From Himantopus leucocephalus (taxonomy: Eukaryota > Chordata > Aves > Charadriiformes > Recurvirostridae): a stretch of DNA of 64,000 nt. Under the pieces are notes generated by a model. It was not told the DNA's origin, searched no databases, and was given only the letters and a program-made list of their open reading frames with translations. Made by a program: the position numbers and the translations under genes. The stretch spans positions 3,473,801-3,537,800 of the forward strand of contig RSEF01000026.1 in NCBI GenBank assembly GCA_003993805.1, read 5' to 3'. Below are positions 44,301-55,593 of this stretch, piece by piece (positions within the stretch are counted from its first letter, which is position 1; every line of letters starts with the position of its first letter).

Positions 44301-47300
44301 ACAGGGCCACAACAAATACAGCTTTTGGTGGACCCAATGCCAGGTGTGCTCCCCCCTTCCTTTCCCTGTCTCTAACCTCCTTGATGCCATTTGCAGAGCT
44401 CTTCCGACGTGGCCCTGTGGAGGAATTAAGCACTGCCGGCTCCAGGGATGGCAGCCGTGGGAGTTGGGAGGTTTGTCCCCGCGGGGTCACCTTGTGCTTC
44501 GCTCGCCCGTCTGCAGCTCACGCAGAAACCGTGGCCCTGGGAGAGCTGCCCGGGGCAGCAGAGCAGAGGGACCCTGTACTTGCAGGACAGCTCTTGTCTT
44601 CTTTTGTATATACCTGGTTTGGACTCATTTAACAGACCATCTGCCTTATTTTCTCCTTGCTCCTTCCACCCGGATCCTGCCACCACAGGGGACATGTTAG
44701 CACAGTGCTTGGTCCTGAGCCTGGCGTCCACCTGAAGAAGCCCAAATCACTTCTCTGACTCCCCTTCCCCATGCATGAGGTGGAGACAACAGCTGGAAAG
44801 GGACTGGGACTCAGCAATGTAGATGATGTCTTCTGAACATCACAGCCCAGCGTGGTCCAAGCCGGTACCTGCACCCTGCTAGCTCCGTTCTGTGCTGTAA
44901 CCAGCATCTCCCAGTGTACACCAGCATCCGAACGCCTGCGATACGCGAAAGGGCGATGCAGATGCTGCTGGGCCAGGGAGTCCCAGACCTGCATGGAAAC
45001 ACTCCCGCTGCCGCTTGCAGCACGGGGAGGCTCCGAGGCACAGCCCGGGGAGCTCACATCCGCAGCAAAGCCCCTTTAAAATGCAAACAAATGTCTTCTA
45101 CCCAAATAAATAAATATTTCTGGCCTCAGGAAAAAAAGAAAAAGAGAGAGCGTGCTACACCTCACCTAGCTCCTGTTGCTATTTTTTCAGTTGCTACACA
45201 AACAGTTTTATTTCTGGCTCGCACCGCATGCCAGGTCCCAGCCTGCTGCAATGTAATCTCGTGTTATTGGTTTAAGCACGCCGGGGCGGATACGGCGGTT
45301 TCAGAGCAAAGCCCTTCCAGCACGGCCCCCGGCAGCTGCTCGCCCTGACCCCGGGCACTTTTAGCCTGTTGCTCGGTGGCCCAAGTGTTTTTCCACCAGG
45401 CGCAGAAACGCAGATAAAGCCCCGTCAGCACCTCGCAGCCAGCGGGGCGGGAGGTGTGCGGTGAGCCCCACCAGCCCCCAGCATTGATGGGGGGTCCCTG
45501 CGCCCCGGCTGCGGGTCTTTGCACCGGTGCTGACCCTCAGCCTAACCAGCTCTGTGACCACTCTGTGCCTTCCATCACTCACAACCTCTCCCAGTCCCCT
45601 TTTTGTGGGGTTCAGGAGCTCATACGCTTTTTATCTTCTCATGGGTCGCGCTCCCCTCTCCTTTCTCCCCCCTCCCTGCAGGCAGGGCAGGCAGGGCTTG
45701 TTGCTCACACACCTGGGTGCCTGGGGTTCAATGGGGCCCAGCTGCTGATTATTGGCAATTAATGCTGTTAATTGCCATGGGAGAAGTGTCCCTGCAGCAG
45801 CCCTGGTCCTCCTTCCTGGTGGGGAGTATCTGTGTTGCTGCGGAGGGGTGAGGACGCATCTTTGCCCGCTCTGCGGCTGATCCCCGTGAACCTGTCAGCG
45901 CTGTGCTTTGGGCTCTGCTCGCAGGTCAGTTGGGCTCTGAACAGCAAATCTTCTCTGGGTGAAAGCCAAGCGGTGGGGTGTAAAAAAGCTATTCCGTTCG
46001 GGATGTGTAACTGCTGAGACTCGTATGAAAGCCCGCAGGCAGGCTTGGCCGTGCATAGCGGGGTGTTTCTAGGTTATAGCCTTGAGTACATCATTAAAAG
46101 CTTGTCATGGGCTGAGGGCTGAACGCCCTTTTCTCCCCCCCAGAATATACATGCAAACAGCAGCCAGCTGCTTCTGCAGGCAGCCTGGCAGGGCTCGAGC
46201 TAGCCTTGCCCTTTGCTTGCTGCACAAAGCACCCGCAGAGGCTGTGTTGAGAAACACAGAGGGCAAACTCTGCCCCGAGGACCCTGCGCTCGTGTTAGAG
46301 GGAGCACTGGGCTGAGAGGTGGCTGTGGGAGCGGGAAGAGCCATCCCAGCGTGGCCATCCTTGTCAGCTGGGCTGAACTGGGAAGACCTGCGGGGTCCCT
46401 GCTGGCATGCAGTGCCCTCCCTGGCATAGACACACTGGTGAAAATTGTCTCCTCCAGCTCACACGGGTCCTTCAGGGCAGCCCAAGGAAGATGGGGAGCA
46501 GTGGCGCGTGGGCTGTGTATGTCCCTCTGGATTAGGGCCAGCCCAGGAGCTGCTTATGCTAATGGAGCTAATCTCCATAATCTTGTCACACAAATGCCTC
46601 CTCTCTGCTGGCAGACGGGCAGGGATTTGGGGCATATGTGGATGCCAGCAGCTGTGAGTGCACTGGGAGGTGGCACGGAGAGGAGGCATACCCTGGGGCT
46701 CACGGGGGTCCTGCCAGGTTGGGTCAGTCCCCTCTCCTGCGCCCTGCTCCGGGGTCTCGCCCCATCGTCCCTCCGCAGCGTGGGGTGAGCCACCATCCAG
46801 GGGCGACGCGCCTCGGGATGTTGGGTTTAAAGGCAAGTGCCTGTGCCCCAGCCCAGTGCCTGTAACCCCTGTGTGCTGCCGTTCCCCTGGCCTTGTGCCC
46901 GTCCCATGCCCTTTTCCACTTTATGCCGTGTTTTTCACCCCTCCTGCCGCTGCCTCCACGGTGACCTCCAAGTCTCTGTGTGATCCTGCAGCATGTTCTC
47001 TGGTGGTTCAACCGCTCTTGGCTGACGGGCTCAGGCTGGGCTGACTGTTGGTCCACCTCTGAGTCTAGTTTAGCTTATTTCCTTGTGTCGGGCCTCTGCC
47101 AATCTTTTCAGATCACAAAAATTGCTGGCTGAGCCCCTGCGAGGGGTCTCTGTGCTGCGCAGGAGCACACGGTGCCTTCTGACCTGCTCCAATGCCACCT
47201 CTTGCTGATGAGGAGCTGAGTCTGTTCAAGTTCATCCGAGTGATTTCACGCTCAAAGAGAAGCCTCTGGGCTCCCTCTCTCTGCTCCAGGGCTGCCCGTT

Positions 47301-48629
47301 GAATCGCACGTAGCGATGTGGAGGCATGAGGCAGGAGCTGCCTTCCCGCCCGTCATCGAGGCAGCGGGCGGCGAAGCAGGCAGCTCCATCCTACCAAACG
47401 TGATGCATTTGCTTGGAACCCCCCAGGGACCACGGTGGCCGGGCACGGACCCAGGAGCCGCAGAGAACCGGGTGCCTCTCCGATGGGATCCGTGGTGCAC
47501 AAGGGACCCATTTTTACTCAAAAGATTGGAGGCTCTCGGTCTGATCGTTGAGCTGAAATCCCGTCCCCTCTCTGTACTGGCATTGCTATGGATTTTCTTA
47601 GAAAATAAATAAAATAAATCTGCATTTAGAAAATGCGATGTGAGGGCTAGACATGAGGTGCTGATCGCTCCTCGCTCTGAGGCCGTGGGGCTGCTCTGCC
47701 GCTCAGATGTGCCTTGGGCAAGAACTAATATTTGCTTGCGAGTGTAGTTTTCCCTTGTGTGGGGTCTGTGGTTTTGCTTGTCAGTTGGACTGCATCCCTT
47801 TCGAAGCGAATTATTTTAGAAGATACATATTTCTGTATTTCTGAGTAGCGGTTTTTATGACTGTGAGTTAAGGAAGTACTTTTGGCATCATCTTGTGGGC
47901 GATGAATCAGGATTACAGTTTCCAGGTGGAAAAACCACCCTGTGTTGAGGAAAGCAGCGTAACGGGTCAGGGCTGGGGGCTTCTGTGTGTTTTTCCTGTG
48001 CTGTTTCCTTGGGCCGAGTAATCCCCGAGGCTGTGGGGACACTGTCTGAGGTGGACATGTGTAAGATGCACCCATGGCACGATGGGCTGCCCCGTGGGTT
48101 GCGCTGAGTGTGGGTCCGGAGGAGTCCGTCGGCCGCGGGGTGTGCGTCGTCCCCTGCGCTGTGTGTAGGGGCGGCCGGCTGGCCGGGGAACGGGGAGGAA
48201 AATCCTCGTACCTGTCAATCAGACAGATATAATCCTGACCAATATTTCCTGACATGTCTCGCAATTACGGGCTCTGTCTGTCAGCTAGAGTATGTCCAGC
48301 GGGAAGGGTTCGCAGAGCCGGCCCGCTCGGGTATGCGAGCAACGCTGGAGCCTGCCGGGTGCTAATCTGCCGAGGGGAAGCCCAGCCCTGGAGCTGCCGT
48401 CTCTTCCCACCATGTGCCAAGGGGCATTTCTCCTTCTTCTGCTGCAGAAGGGTGGTGCCAGTGGGGAATATCCCTGGGAAGAGGCTGATATCGCCAGCCA
48501 GAAACATCCCCTGCCCTGGCAGGGTTAGGAGAGAGGGTCTCCATCTAAATGCTGTTGCTCGGACTCGTTGTGACACAAGCAAATGAAGGGTGGAGAAAAT
48601 TCGTGGTTACTTTTTGGGCAATAAATCCA

Positions 48630-48690
48630 GGTTATAATAGCTCCTTTCATCCTAAAGGATCCCACAGTGCTTTATAAATAGATATGCAAA
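48630..48690. repeat. Possible ancient amniote repeat fragment
   Basis: The text taatagctcctttcatcc and ggatcccacagtgctttat resembles an old repeat motif with a cagtgctttataaat core. A loosely similar segment lies at 14080-14125 in the RASSF5 3' UTR. The family is uncertain. Confidence 0.3.
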
Positions 48691-48989
48691 CCATGCACAA
48701 GGATCACTTCCAAGTGCTGAGACGCAGCCGCTTCCTGGGAAGCAGAGCAGCTGGTGGGAGCCGGGCTGGAGCTCCCGGAGGGATGCAGCTCCCTGAAAAG
48801 CAACCCAGAGAGCCGGGCCGGCCGCTCGGGGTGCAGCGGGGCAGCAGCTCCGCGTACCCCCACTGTGTCTGCACCGACCTCCTCTCCCTTGCCGACATGG
48901 AGAGCTACGCTGCGCTCCCATTGAGTGGAAAAAAACCTCACCATGTTACACTTCCAGTGCTACCTCCCGTCCTCACTCCTATCCTCCCA

Positions 48990-49265
48990 TTGCTTTAGGA
49001 ATGACATTAATGGCTGTAATGGGGATTAACAACATCTTTTCAATTCAATTACCCCTATCCTAAAAGCATGCAGGATTATTTAAAGGTATTACAATTTTTT
49101 AAGTGGGATAGCTTTTCACCAGCCTCGTGCTCACACAAATCTACCGGGGGACAAGAACAGGATGCATACAGCCTTAATGATCATTACCCTAATCTTCGTG
49201 GTCTATTTTTCCTGGTAACTCTGCTATAATCAAATAACAATCTAGTTTATCACTTGCTGGGGAAA
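48990..49265. promoter_or_regulatory. Candidate conserved non-coding element
   Basis: An abruptly AT-rich, homeodomain-motif-dense block (several taatg, aatta, attaac and cattaatgg words) lies between GC-rich flanks. It has no coding frame and no repeat character. It looks like a developmental or immune enhancer, but only cross-species alignment can tell. Confidence 0.35.
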
Positions 49266-49440
49266 GCACGTTAGCAGATCAGCCGCTGGTGTCACGTAGA
49301 TGTAAAGGCTGAGCCTGCCGCCGGCTGTTGCTTTTTTTCCCCTAATAGAGATGGGAGTGGAAGGAGGGAAAAATTGCTTCCCCTCCACATCCGGATGAAT
49401 TTCCTTGTGGCCGAGGAGGAGAGGTCACGTTTGATATTGG

Positions 49441-49463
49441 GGGGGGTGGTGGTGGTGGTGGTT
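49441..49463 (+). repeat. (GGT)n microsatellite
   Basis: About six GGT triplets following a G6 run, then a G/T-rich tail. Confidence 0.85.
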
Positions 49464-49849
49464 TTTGGTTTTTTGGGAGATGGGGTTCAGCCAGATGTGG
49501 TGGGCTGTGCAGAGATGTTGCTCCTGTGGTGGACACCCTATGGTGGTTCTTCCTCTGCTGCGCAAAGCTGCGTGATGTGCGGGGCGGGGAGTGGGTGGAT
49601 GGCGGAGGATCTGCCTGCACGCCGCGCTCGCATCCCTCTGCCTCTCCCAGATGGCAAGGGAGATGGATGTCTCGCTGCTCCCGGGTCAGATTTTAATCGG
49701 TTAACGAGGATCCTGGAAATAGGTCCCCAAATCTGAGGACTAGCCTGTCTGCAGGATTAGGGGGGAGGGTTTTGGCGTGAATATGTCTGCCAGGGGCTGG
49801 GTGCTGCTCACCTCGGTGCTTCTGCGTCCAGCCCGGGCGCTCCGCAAAG

Positions 49850-50490
49850 CCTTTGGCAGCTCCTGCGCCGTACATCGCGGCGTCGGCCGCGGGCCCGGGG
49901 ACCCCCCGTGGGAGGGGGCGAACGGGGCTGGCCGGCGGCGGGGGGGGGACCGTCTCTTCTCCGGTGATGTGGGGAGAGACCCCGGGGGGAGCAGCCAGCC
50001 CGGGGGGGGACACGCGGGTCGGGGGCACATCTGGGTCCCACCCTGGGATGGGGACCCCAAATGTGTGCCGGGGAGCCTCGGGGCTCCGTCCAACAACCCA
50101 CGCGCGTTGCAAACCACTCCCCGCCCCCCCCCCCCCCNGCGGGGCGGGCAGCGGCTGTGCGGGGGCCGGGGGCCATCTGGTGGCGACTCGACCGCGGCGA
50201 CAGTGGGACACCCTCCGGAGGGACGAGCTCTGCAACGGGCTGGGTGCCCTTGCCGCCCCCCCGCCACCCCCCGGGGCTGGAAAGCGGAGGGGAGGGGGGT
50301 GTTGGGGTGCGCGGCGGACAGGGGTTGTCCTTCCCGGCGCGTACCGGGGGCGCTCGGCCCGGAGGGGGGGGACCCGGGAGGGTTCCGTGGGAAATGTGGG
50401 ACACGGGGCTCCCGAACCCTGCCGCCGCCGCCTCCTCCTCCTCCTCCTCCTCCTCCTCCTCCTCTGGAGTGGTGGTTGTCTTTGAAATAG
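49850..50490. promoter_or_regulatory. Orphan CpG island upstream of MAPKAPK2
   Basis: A CpG-dense block of about 640 bp, distinct from the MAPKAPK2 island about 2 kb further on. It contains a poly-C run with an N at 50138. Open frames occur on both strands and look compositional. It could be an alternative MAPKAPK2 promoter, the start of a non-coding or antisense transcript, or an enhancer island. Confidence 0.55.
50431..50465 (+). repeat. (CCT)11 microsatellite
   Basis: Eleven perfect CCT triplets plus CT, preceded by GCC triplets, at the right edge of the orphan CpG island. Confidence 0.97.
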
Positions 50491-51234
50491 CCGAAGGGTC
50501 GGGTTACAAAGCAAATGTGAAGGAAACTAAAGAAAACAGGGTAGCGAAATGGGTCAATCATTTTCCTTCGACCAGATTCCTCTGGAAAGAAAAACTCGGG
50601 CTTAAAGGCTCATTGCCCCAGACGTGCTGAGGAGAGCCCCAGTGAGGGGGGCAAACGCTGGGAAAACCCCACGGAGCTGCTGGCAGCTTTAAAGCATCTT
50701 TGATTTGCGATCTGTTGTTTCAAGGTACATTGGAGCTAACTCTGACTCCCCCCCACCGCAAAGCCCGTTGTTAATTGGGGTGAAGGATGCAGCGTCAGAT
50801 TCTGGGAGATGCTGCAAGTCCCAGAATTAATCCACTTCCCCAGAGAGAGATTTCCTTGCTGCAAACGCTTATGCTGCGATGTGCCGGGAGCAGGCGAAGG
50901 CCTCCCGCCGCTCTGCGGGTTTTGTGGGGAAACTCGGGACTCACGGCGAGAGGCACCGGCAGCTCGACAAGAGTTTTATTTATAAAGCTGCCAGCGCCTG
51001 GTGTAGGTTTACTCACTCTCCCATCTGGTGACTATCGCTGCCACCTCCTGACAGACGCTCCGTCTCTTGCTGCTAATGACGTACTTTGATTAGCTGGATC
51101 CGCTGCTTCACCCAGCTATTGATCAGTCACTGGTTAAAAACTGGCTTTTAAAATCATGAGCTGGCTTTTCTAACAGGTGGAGTGGTTTTATTGCCTTGAC
51201 TAAAAAAAAAACAAATCCGAGAGGATGTTATTGA

Positions 51235-51852
51235 TCACAGAAGGTGCTGGGTTGGCAGATGTGGACCAGATGCCTCCTGCTCCGGTGCAAGAAGCTCTGC
51301 CTGTGTGTAGGGACTGGCAGAGGTTACGGCCTGCTCTTCTGTGTCCTGCTCTTCTTTGTCCTTGCCCCTCTCAGGCTCTTGGATTCTGCTTTCTTCTGGC
51401 AGCAGCTGCTTGTTGAGGACGTAGTGTGGATCTTGTGTACTGCAGGCCTGGTGTTCCCTCTCCCGAATGCTGTAGTCCTTTTCTTCTGCTGTTGCTTTCC
51501 TTAAGTTGCAAATAGAAGAGGGAAGTCCCACTTCCATGGCTTGTTCTGTCCTTGTGACACTAGTGAAACTGCTGACATCAGTGCAGATGGAGACAGTGGT
51601 TTCTGACCAGGACCCTCCATCAGTGCATCTGAGAGGCTTCCAGAGCTGTTCATGGCGAGACTGGAGCCTGTGCGTGGCTTGGGGCTGGGGCTGCTTGTCG
51701 CACTGCAGCCCTGTGGATGTGGCTGCTGGATCCGCGGGGCCTGGGAGCGTGTCCTGTCCCTCACTGTCCCCGTGGCATGTCAGCCCCTCGGCTGTGCCAC
51801 CCTGGGTGGGCTTGGGACACACACCAGCCTGCCAAAAAGCAGTGGCTGGGCC
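51235..51852 (-). other. 195-codon open frame, unidentified
   Basis: An open frame on the minus strand from just after a stop at 51853-51855 to a stop at 51235. The longest start-to-stop reading begins with GTG at 51822; no early ATG is present. The C-terminal half is rich in Glu, Gln and Lys (for example KATAEEKDYSIREREHQACS and QEPERGKDKEEQDTEEQ) and looks more protein-like than neighbouring chance frames. I recognise no family. It could be an exon of an unannotated antisense gene, a decayed coding fragment, or chance. Confidence 0.2.
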
Positions 51853-51883
51853 TCAGGAGATTGCTCTAGGCCGTTTGCTCCTG

Positions 51884-52020
51884 GTATGGCTTTGGGCATG
51901 TTTCTTCATCTCTCTTCCCCAGGGCACGCTCACTGCTCTTTGGGGGACGGCTGGGTACGAGAGGGACGAATGTCAAAAAACATGTGTTCTTTACTTAGAA
52001 AATGGGGATTATCAGTGACA
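51884..52020 (+). repeat. Possible MIR-type SINE fossil
   Basis: ggctttgggcatgtttcttc and, further on, gaaaatggggattatcagtg follow the order of the MIR body (cttgggcaagt...cctc...aaaatggggat). It is highly diverged and interrupted. Confidence 0.4.
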
Positions 52021-52756
52021 AGCAGGCTGTGCTTTTTATGTCTGTAAGAGAAAAGTCTTGATTTCCCGTTGTGCTCCAGCTGAAGAAACGTTCAGTGGAT
52101 TTTGCTGGACGCCGGGCAGCTCGAGGACACGTCGCACCTCGGTGCGGACCCCGTCCCGCTCAGCCTCCGCAGCGTCCGCGTTGGGTTCTGGACCCAACAC
52201 GGAAAGAGGGGTTCAGTTGTTCCCGTCAGGACGGCCTTTATGCTTTTCGGACTGGTTTCTCACCCTTCCCCCCGAGGCTCTGCGTGGTGTTTCCATCTCC
52301 CCTCTTCCTGGGATCGGGCTGTGGGTGGACAAGGTGTTCGGGCACCAGCAGTTACCGCCTCCTCGGGGCTGTCTTTTGTCACCTTAGGGATGCTTGCGGG
52401 GCACCGGGAACACGCCAGACGTGTGAGCTGGGTGTCACCGGGGGGGGGACACACCGGCAACGCTGACACCCCACGGCGGCGAAACGGGCGGTGCTGGCGC
52501 TGGCGGCGGGACCCGCACCCCGCCGGGGCCGGGGGCTCGCCCTGCCCTCCCCCGCCACGTCCCGCAGCCCCTCTCCAGCACTCAAAGCCCCCTCCGCAGC
52601 GCAAGAACCCCCCCCGTCCCCCGGGGGGAAGCGGCGGGGCCGGGCCGAGCCGCCCCGTCGGGCGCAGCCCCGCTGCCCGCCCCGCCCCGTCCCTCCCCCG
52701 GCCCCGGGGCCGGCGGCGGCGAGGCGCTGACATCAGAGCCGGGCCGCGCCGCGCCG

Positions 52757-52780
52757 GGAGGAGGAGGAGGAGGAGGAGGA
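52757..52780 (+). repeat. (GGA)8 microsatellite in the MAPKAPK2 promoter/leader
   Basis: Eight perfect GGA triplets about 170 bp upstream of the start codon. (GGA)n RNA and DNA can form G-quadruplexes. Confidence 0.95.
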
Positions 52781-52951
52781 GCCGCACCGGAGCCATCGCT
52801 CTTCCCGGGGCCGGGGCGCACCGGCGGGGGGCGGTGGCGGCGGCGGCGGCGCTGCTGCTTTACCCCCCGCCCCATCCCGCTCCCGCCGGGCTCCGCCGGC
52901 CGCCGAGTCCCGGAGCCCGCCCGCCTTCCCGGCGCGGCCCGCCCGCCCGCC

Positions 52952-53203
52952 ATGCTCTCCGGGGCGCCGCCGCCGCCGCCCGCCGCCTTCCCCAACCCGC
53001 CGCCGCCTCAGCCGCCGCCGCCCCCGCCGCCCGCCGCCCCCCCCCACGGGCCGCCGCCGTTCCCGGTGAAGGGCGGCCTGCAGATCCGGAAGAATGCCAT
53101 CACGGACGACTACAAGGTCACCACGCAAGTGCTGGGGCTGGGCATCAACGGGAAAGTTTTGGAGATCTTCAGTAAGAAGAGCGGGGAGAAGTTCGCTCTC
53201 AAG
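52952..53203 (+). CDS. MAPKAPK2: MAPKAPK2 (MK2) coding exon 1, partial gene
   Basis: MK2 is the p38-activated Ser/Thr kinase that phosphorylates HSP27 and the mRNA-decay factor tristetraprolin, stabilising cytokine mRNAs. This exon of 84 codons starts at an ATG with G at -3. It encodes a proline-rich, SH3-ligand-type N-terminus (residues 1-38, long Pro runs) and then GGLQIRKNAITDDYKVTTQV. The glycine loop LGLGINGKV is at residues 61-69, and the exon ends EKFALK, where Lys 84 is the ATP-binding lysine (Lys 93 in human). Donor AAG|GTGCGA, phase 0. The remaining exons, including the p38 phosphorylation site and NES/NLS, lie beyond the window. The upstream neighbour is DYRK3 on the same strand, and IL10 would be expected downstream. 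Confidence 0.96.
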
Positions 53204-53268
53204 GTGCGAAGTTTGGGGGGGGTGGGGGTGGCTCCCCCCGACGGAGCTGCCCGGGGCGGGGGGGGGGG

Positions 53269-53288
53269 NNNNNNNNNNNNNNNNNNNN
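53269..53288. other. Assembly gap (20 N) in a poly-G tract
   Basis: Twenty Ns directly after a G run, 66 bp beyond MAPKAPK2 exon 1. Probably a sequencing drop-out in extreme GC. Confidence 0.95.
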
Positions 53289-55302
53289 GGGGCCGGACGG
53301 GGAGCGGAGGGGCGGGCGGCTCCGGGCTGCCCCCGCCCCGCCGCGGAAGGGGCAGGAGGAACGGGCAGCGCCGGCGCTGCCTGACAGTGATGGAAGATGT
53401 CTGCTGCGGGGCGGGAGGGGGGGGTGGAGGGGGTCCCCGGGGGGGGCACCGGGCAGGGGAAACCGGGCAGCGACAGCGGTAACGGCGAGCGGGGCGTGCG
53501 GGGACAATGGAGCCGGCTGCTGCCCCGCCGCCCCGCCATGCTTTAATTTATTTTTTTTCCCCCCCCGTTAAGAACACGGAGACGCGGCTTTCCGGATTTC
53601 TCACGGGAAACAAAGCGAAATGACATGTCGGTAGCCCACCCTGGGGGGAAGGGGGGGGGGTCCGGAGCGGAGAGGAGCCCTCGGCCTGGCCGGTGTCACC
53701 CCGCGGGGTTCGCATCCCCAACCGTGGGGTTCCCCATAAATGCACTGCCCGTAAATGCGGGCGGCTGCCCGGGGGTCCCCGCTCGCTCGGTGGCAGGGCT
53801 CTCCTGGCCGCGGCTGTAGCACACGGCGTGTCACACCGAGCGGCTGTCGTCCCCCCCTTCGGACAGGGAATATTTCAGCGTTATTATGTTTACCCCTTGT
53901 CTGTAACTTCTGTTTGAAAGATACATAGAAAAACAGTGGCTACAAAGGTGTATTTTAGCACCCGCCAGGTGATGCGATGGTTTCCTTGTTTCCAGGTGAG
54001 GTTTTTGAGCGGCGGGGGGAGCGTGTCTCCCTGCCGGAGGGACCTGGGGAAGTTTGAATGGATTCACGACGCGCCAGGCGTGACGCGGGTACAGGCAGTC
54101 TGCGCGGCGGGAGCGCCGTGTTCTCTAGCATGGGTGCAATTTGCGCCCACACATGAGCTGTTCAAACCCTCGGTGTTACCTTGAGAACTGCGAAGGCTGA
54201 AAAATCCCCACCTAAATCCGTAACCCCCACCTCTTTTGTTTTCAAAGCTGCCCCTCTGTTGGTATCTGAGATTCCTAACCCGAATGAATGAATGAACGCG
54301 TGGCGTTGGGGGCACAAGTCATGCCACGGGGATGGTGGGGTCGGCAGGGGATGGTTAAGGAGGGGGGGTCATTTGAACAGTAAAAGTTTGACTTTTCCTT
54401 CAGGAACACAGGCATTTCTCCTGAGCAGCCCCGCGTTGTGCTCCAAGATGACATGTATTGTCATCTCATTTGGTTGGAAATTAGCAAAATCCTCTTCTGT
54501 TTTGACAGACGGGTTCCTCCTCGCTTCTGCAGTTGACTGGAGCGTTTAAAGCGCGGATTCCAGCACTTCCCTTTCGCAGCCCGGAAAGGGGAAGGATGGC
54601 AGAGGAGACCCCGCGCCGGCGGTTCCCCTCTGCCCCGGCGCGGGTAGGACGGTTGGGGCCTGGGGCTGGTGCCGCTCCGCTGCCCGTACCGCAGCGCGGT
54701 GCAGGGGCAGCATTTATGGCCACGAGTCGTGTGGGTTCCGTGGCCGTCTTGAAAAGCCTCTTGGAGCGCGGGACTCCGCGTTGCGATGTAGGAGGGTGGC
54801 GCAGAGCATCTGTGCGGCTCTTGGAGGGTGAGGTATATGCGGTGCGGAATCTCTGTTTTGGAGAAGCATTGGTCGTCTTCCCTGTCCCCTGCCCCGGCCT
54901 CTTGACACGTCCCCGCTGTGAGAGAAGCGTTCAGCTGAGCGGTTGGACGCCTCTCTGGCTTTCCAAAGAGCAGCACAGCTGCTACTGTAAGTGATTCCTT
55001 CCAGCCCCTAAAAACTGCTACGCTGTGAGTTTGGGCGCTTGGACGAGCCGGTGCGAGTGTGAGCTACGGGCTCGGGTTATTTGGTTGTTAGATTTGGACT
55101 GAACTGCTGAGCCCAAACACATCGGGGGTGACTGCCCTAGACGTGACGCCTGCTGACTTCATCCCCTCCCCTGCTACGCAGCCGGGATAACGTCTGTTAG
55201 AGACCTGCGGAGAGGTGTTTGGATCCGAATTACTCATGGGCTGCATCAGTGTGGAAAGATGACCTAAAGCAGGATCCACAGAAGTGATGGCATCGCGTTG
55301 TC

Positions 55303-55593
55303 ATGTTTCAGATGATGCTTAAAAGAATCCGGATGGCCCACGGCCAGAAGCCACAGCTGAAATCTCTCTGTGCTGCCTGCTTTGGTTGTGCAGCAAACCT
55401 TTCCATTTGGAACATTGCTCTTTACATTTACTATTCCAAAATCTTGGATAATAATGCAGTCCTCTGCGGGAGGGAAACGGTTGTGTCTCTCCCTGATATT
55501 AACGGTGCCTTCTGGTTATGCTGTGCTTCTTTTTGGATCGTGAGCGTGTTGTTAAACCTCTTTCTCCCAAACCGAGAGATGCGTTTAGGTTAG
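55303..55593 (+). other. 96-codon open frame with two hydrophobic stretches, in MAPKAPK2 intron 1
   Basis: The frame opens MFQMMLKRIRMAHG and holds two hydrophobic segments (around ANLSIWNIALYIYY and FWLCCASFWIVSVLLNLFLP) that could be membrane helices. The base composition is less GC-rich than the surroundings, so this frame is not explained by stop depletion. No family is recognised, and chance remains the most likely explanation. Confidence 0.15.

Larger units (their letters stand above)
35146..49000. other. Large intergenic region, DYRK3 to MAPKAPK2, left part
   Basis: No coding gene that I can support. The sequence shifts from AT-rich (35-40 kb) to GC-richer (41-49 kb). It holds a G-run cluster at 35308-35326, a short (ACAG)n tract near 37855, a poly-T ending in an N at 38321, and scattered open frames under 200 codons without domains. 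Candidate conserved non-coding stretches are near 42930-43060 and 46540-46610. Confidence 0.6.
52480..53560 (+). promoter_or_regulatory. MAPKAPK2: MAPKAPK2 CpG-island promoter and 5' leader
   Basis: A dense CpG island surrounds coding exon 1. No TATA box is seen. A CRE-like TGACATCA lies at 52728-52735. From there to the start codon there is no upstream ATG, so the leader (if it starts nearby) is uORF-free. It carries GGA and GGC triplet runs likely to fold strongly in RNA. Confidence 0.75.

Noticed and set aside
49693..50561. 273-codon minus-strand open frames over the orphan CpG island
   Set aside because: They contain an N and a trinucleotide repeat translated as poly-Arg or poly-Gly, and overlap open frames on the other strand.
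52102..53175. 357-codon plus-strand open frame over the MAPKAPK2 promoter
   Set aside because: It is in a different frame from MAPKAPK2 exon 1, low-complexity Pro/Arg/Ala, and explained by stop depletion in a CpG island.
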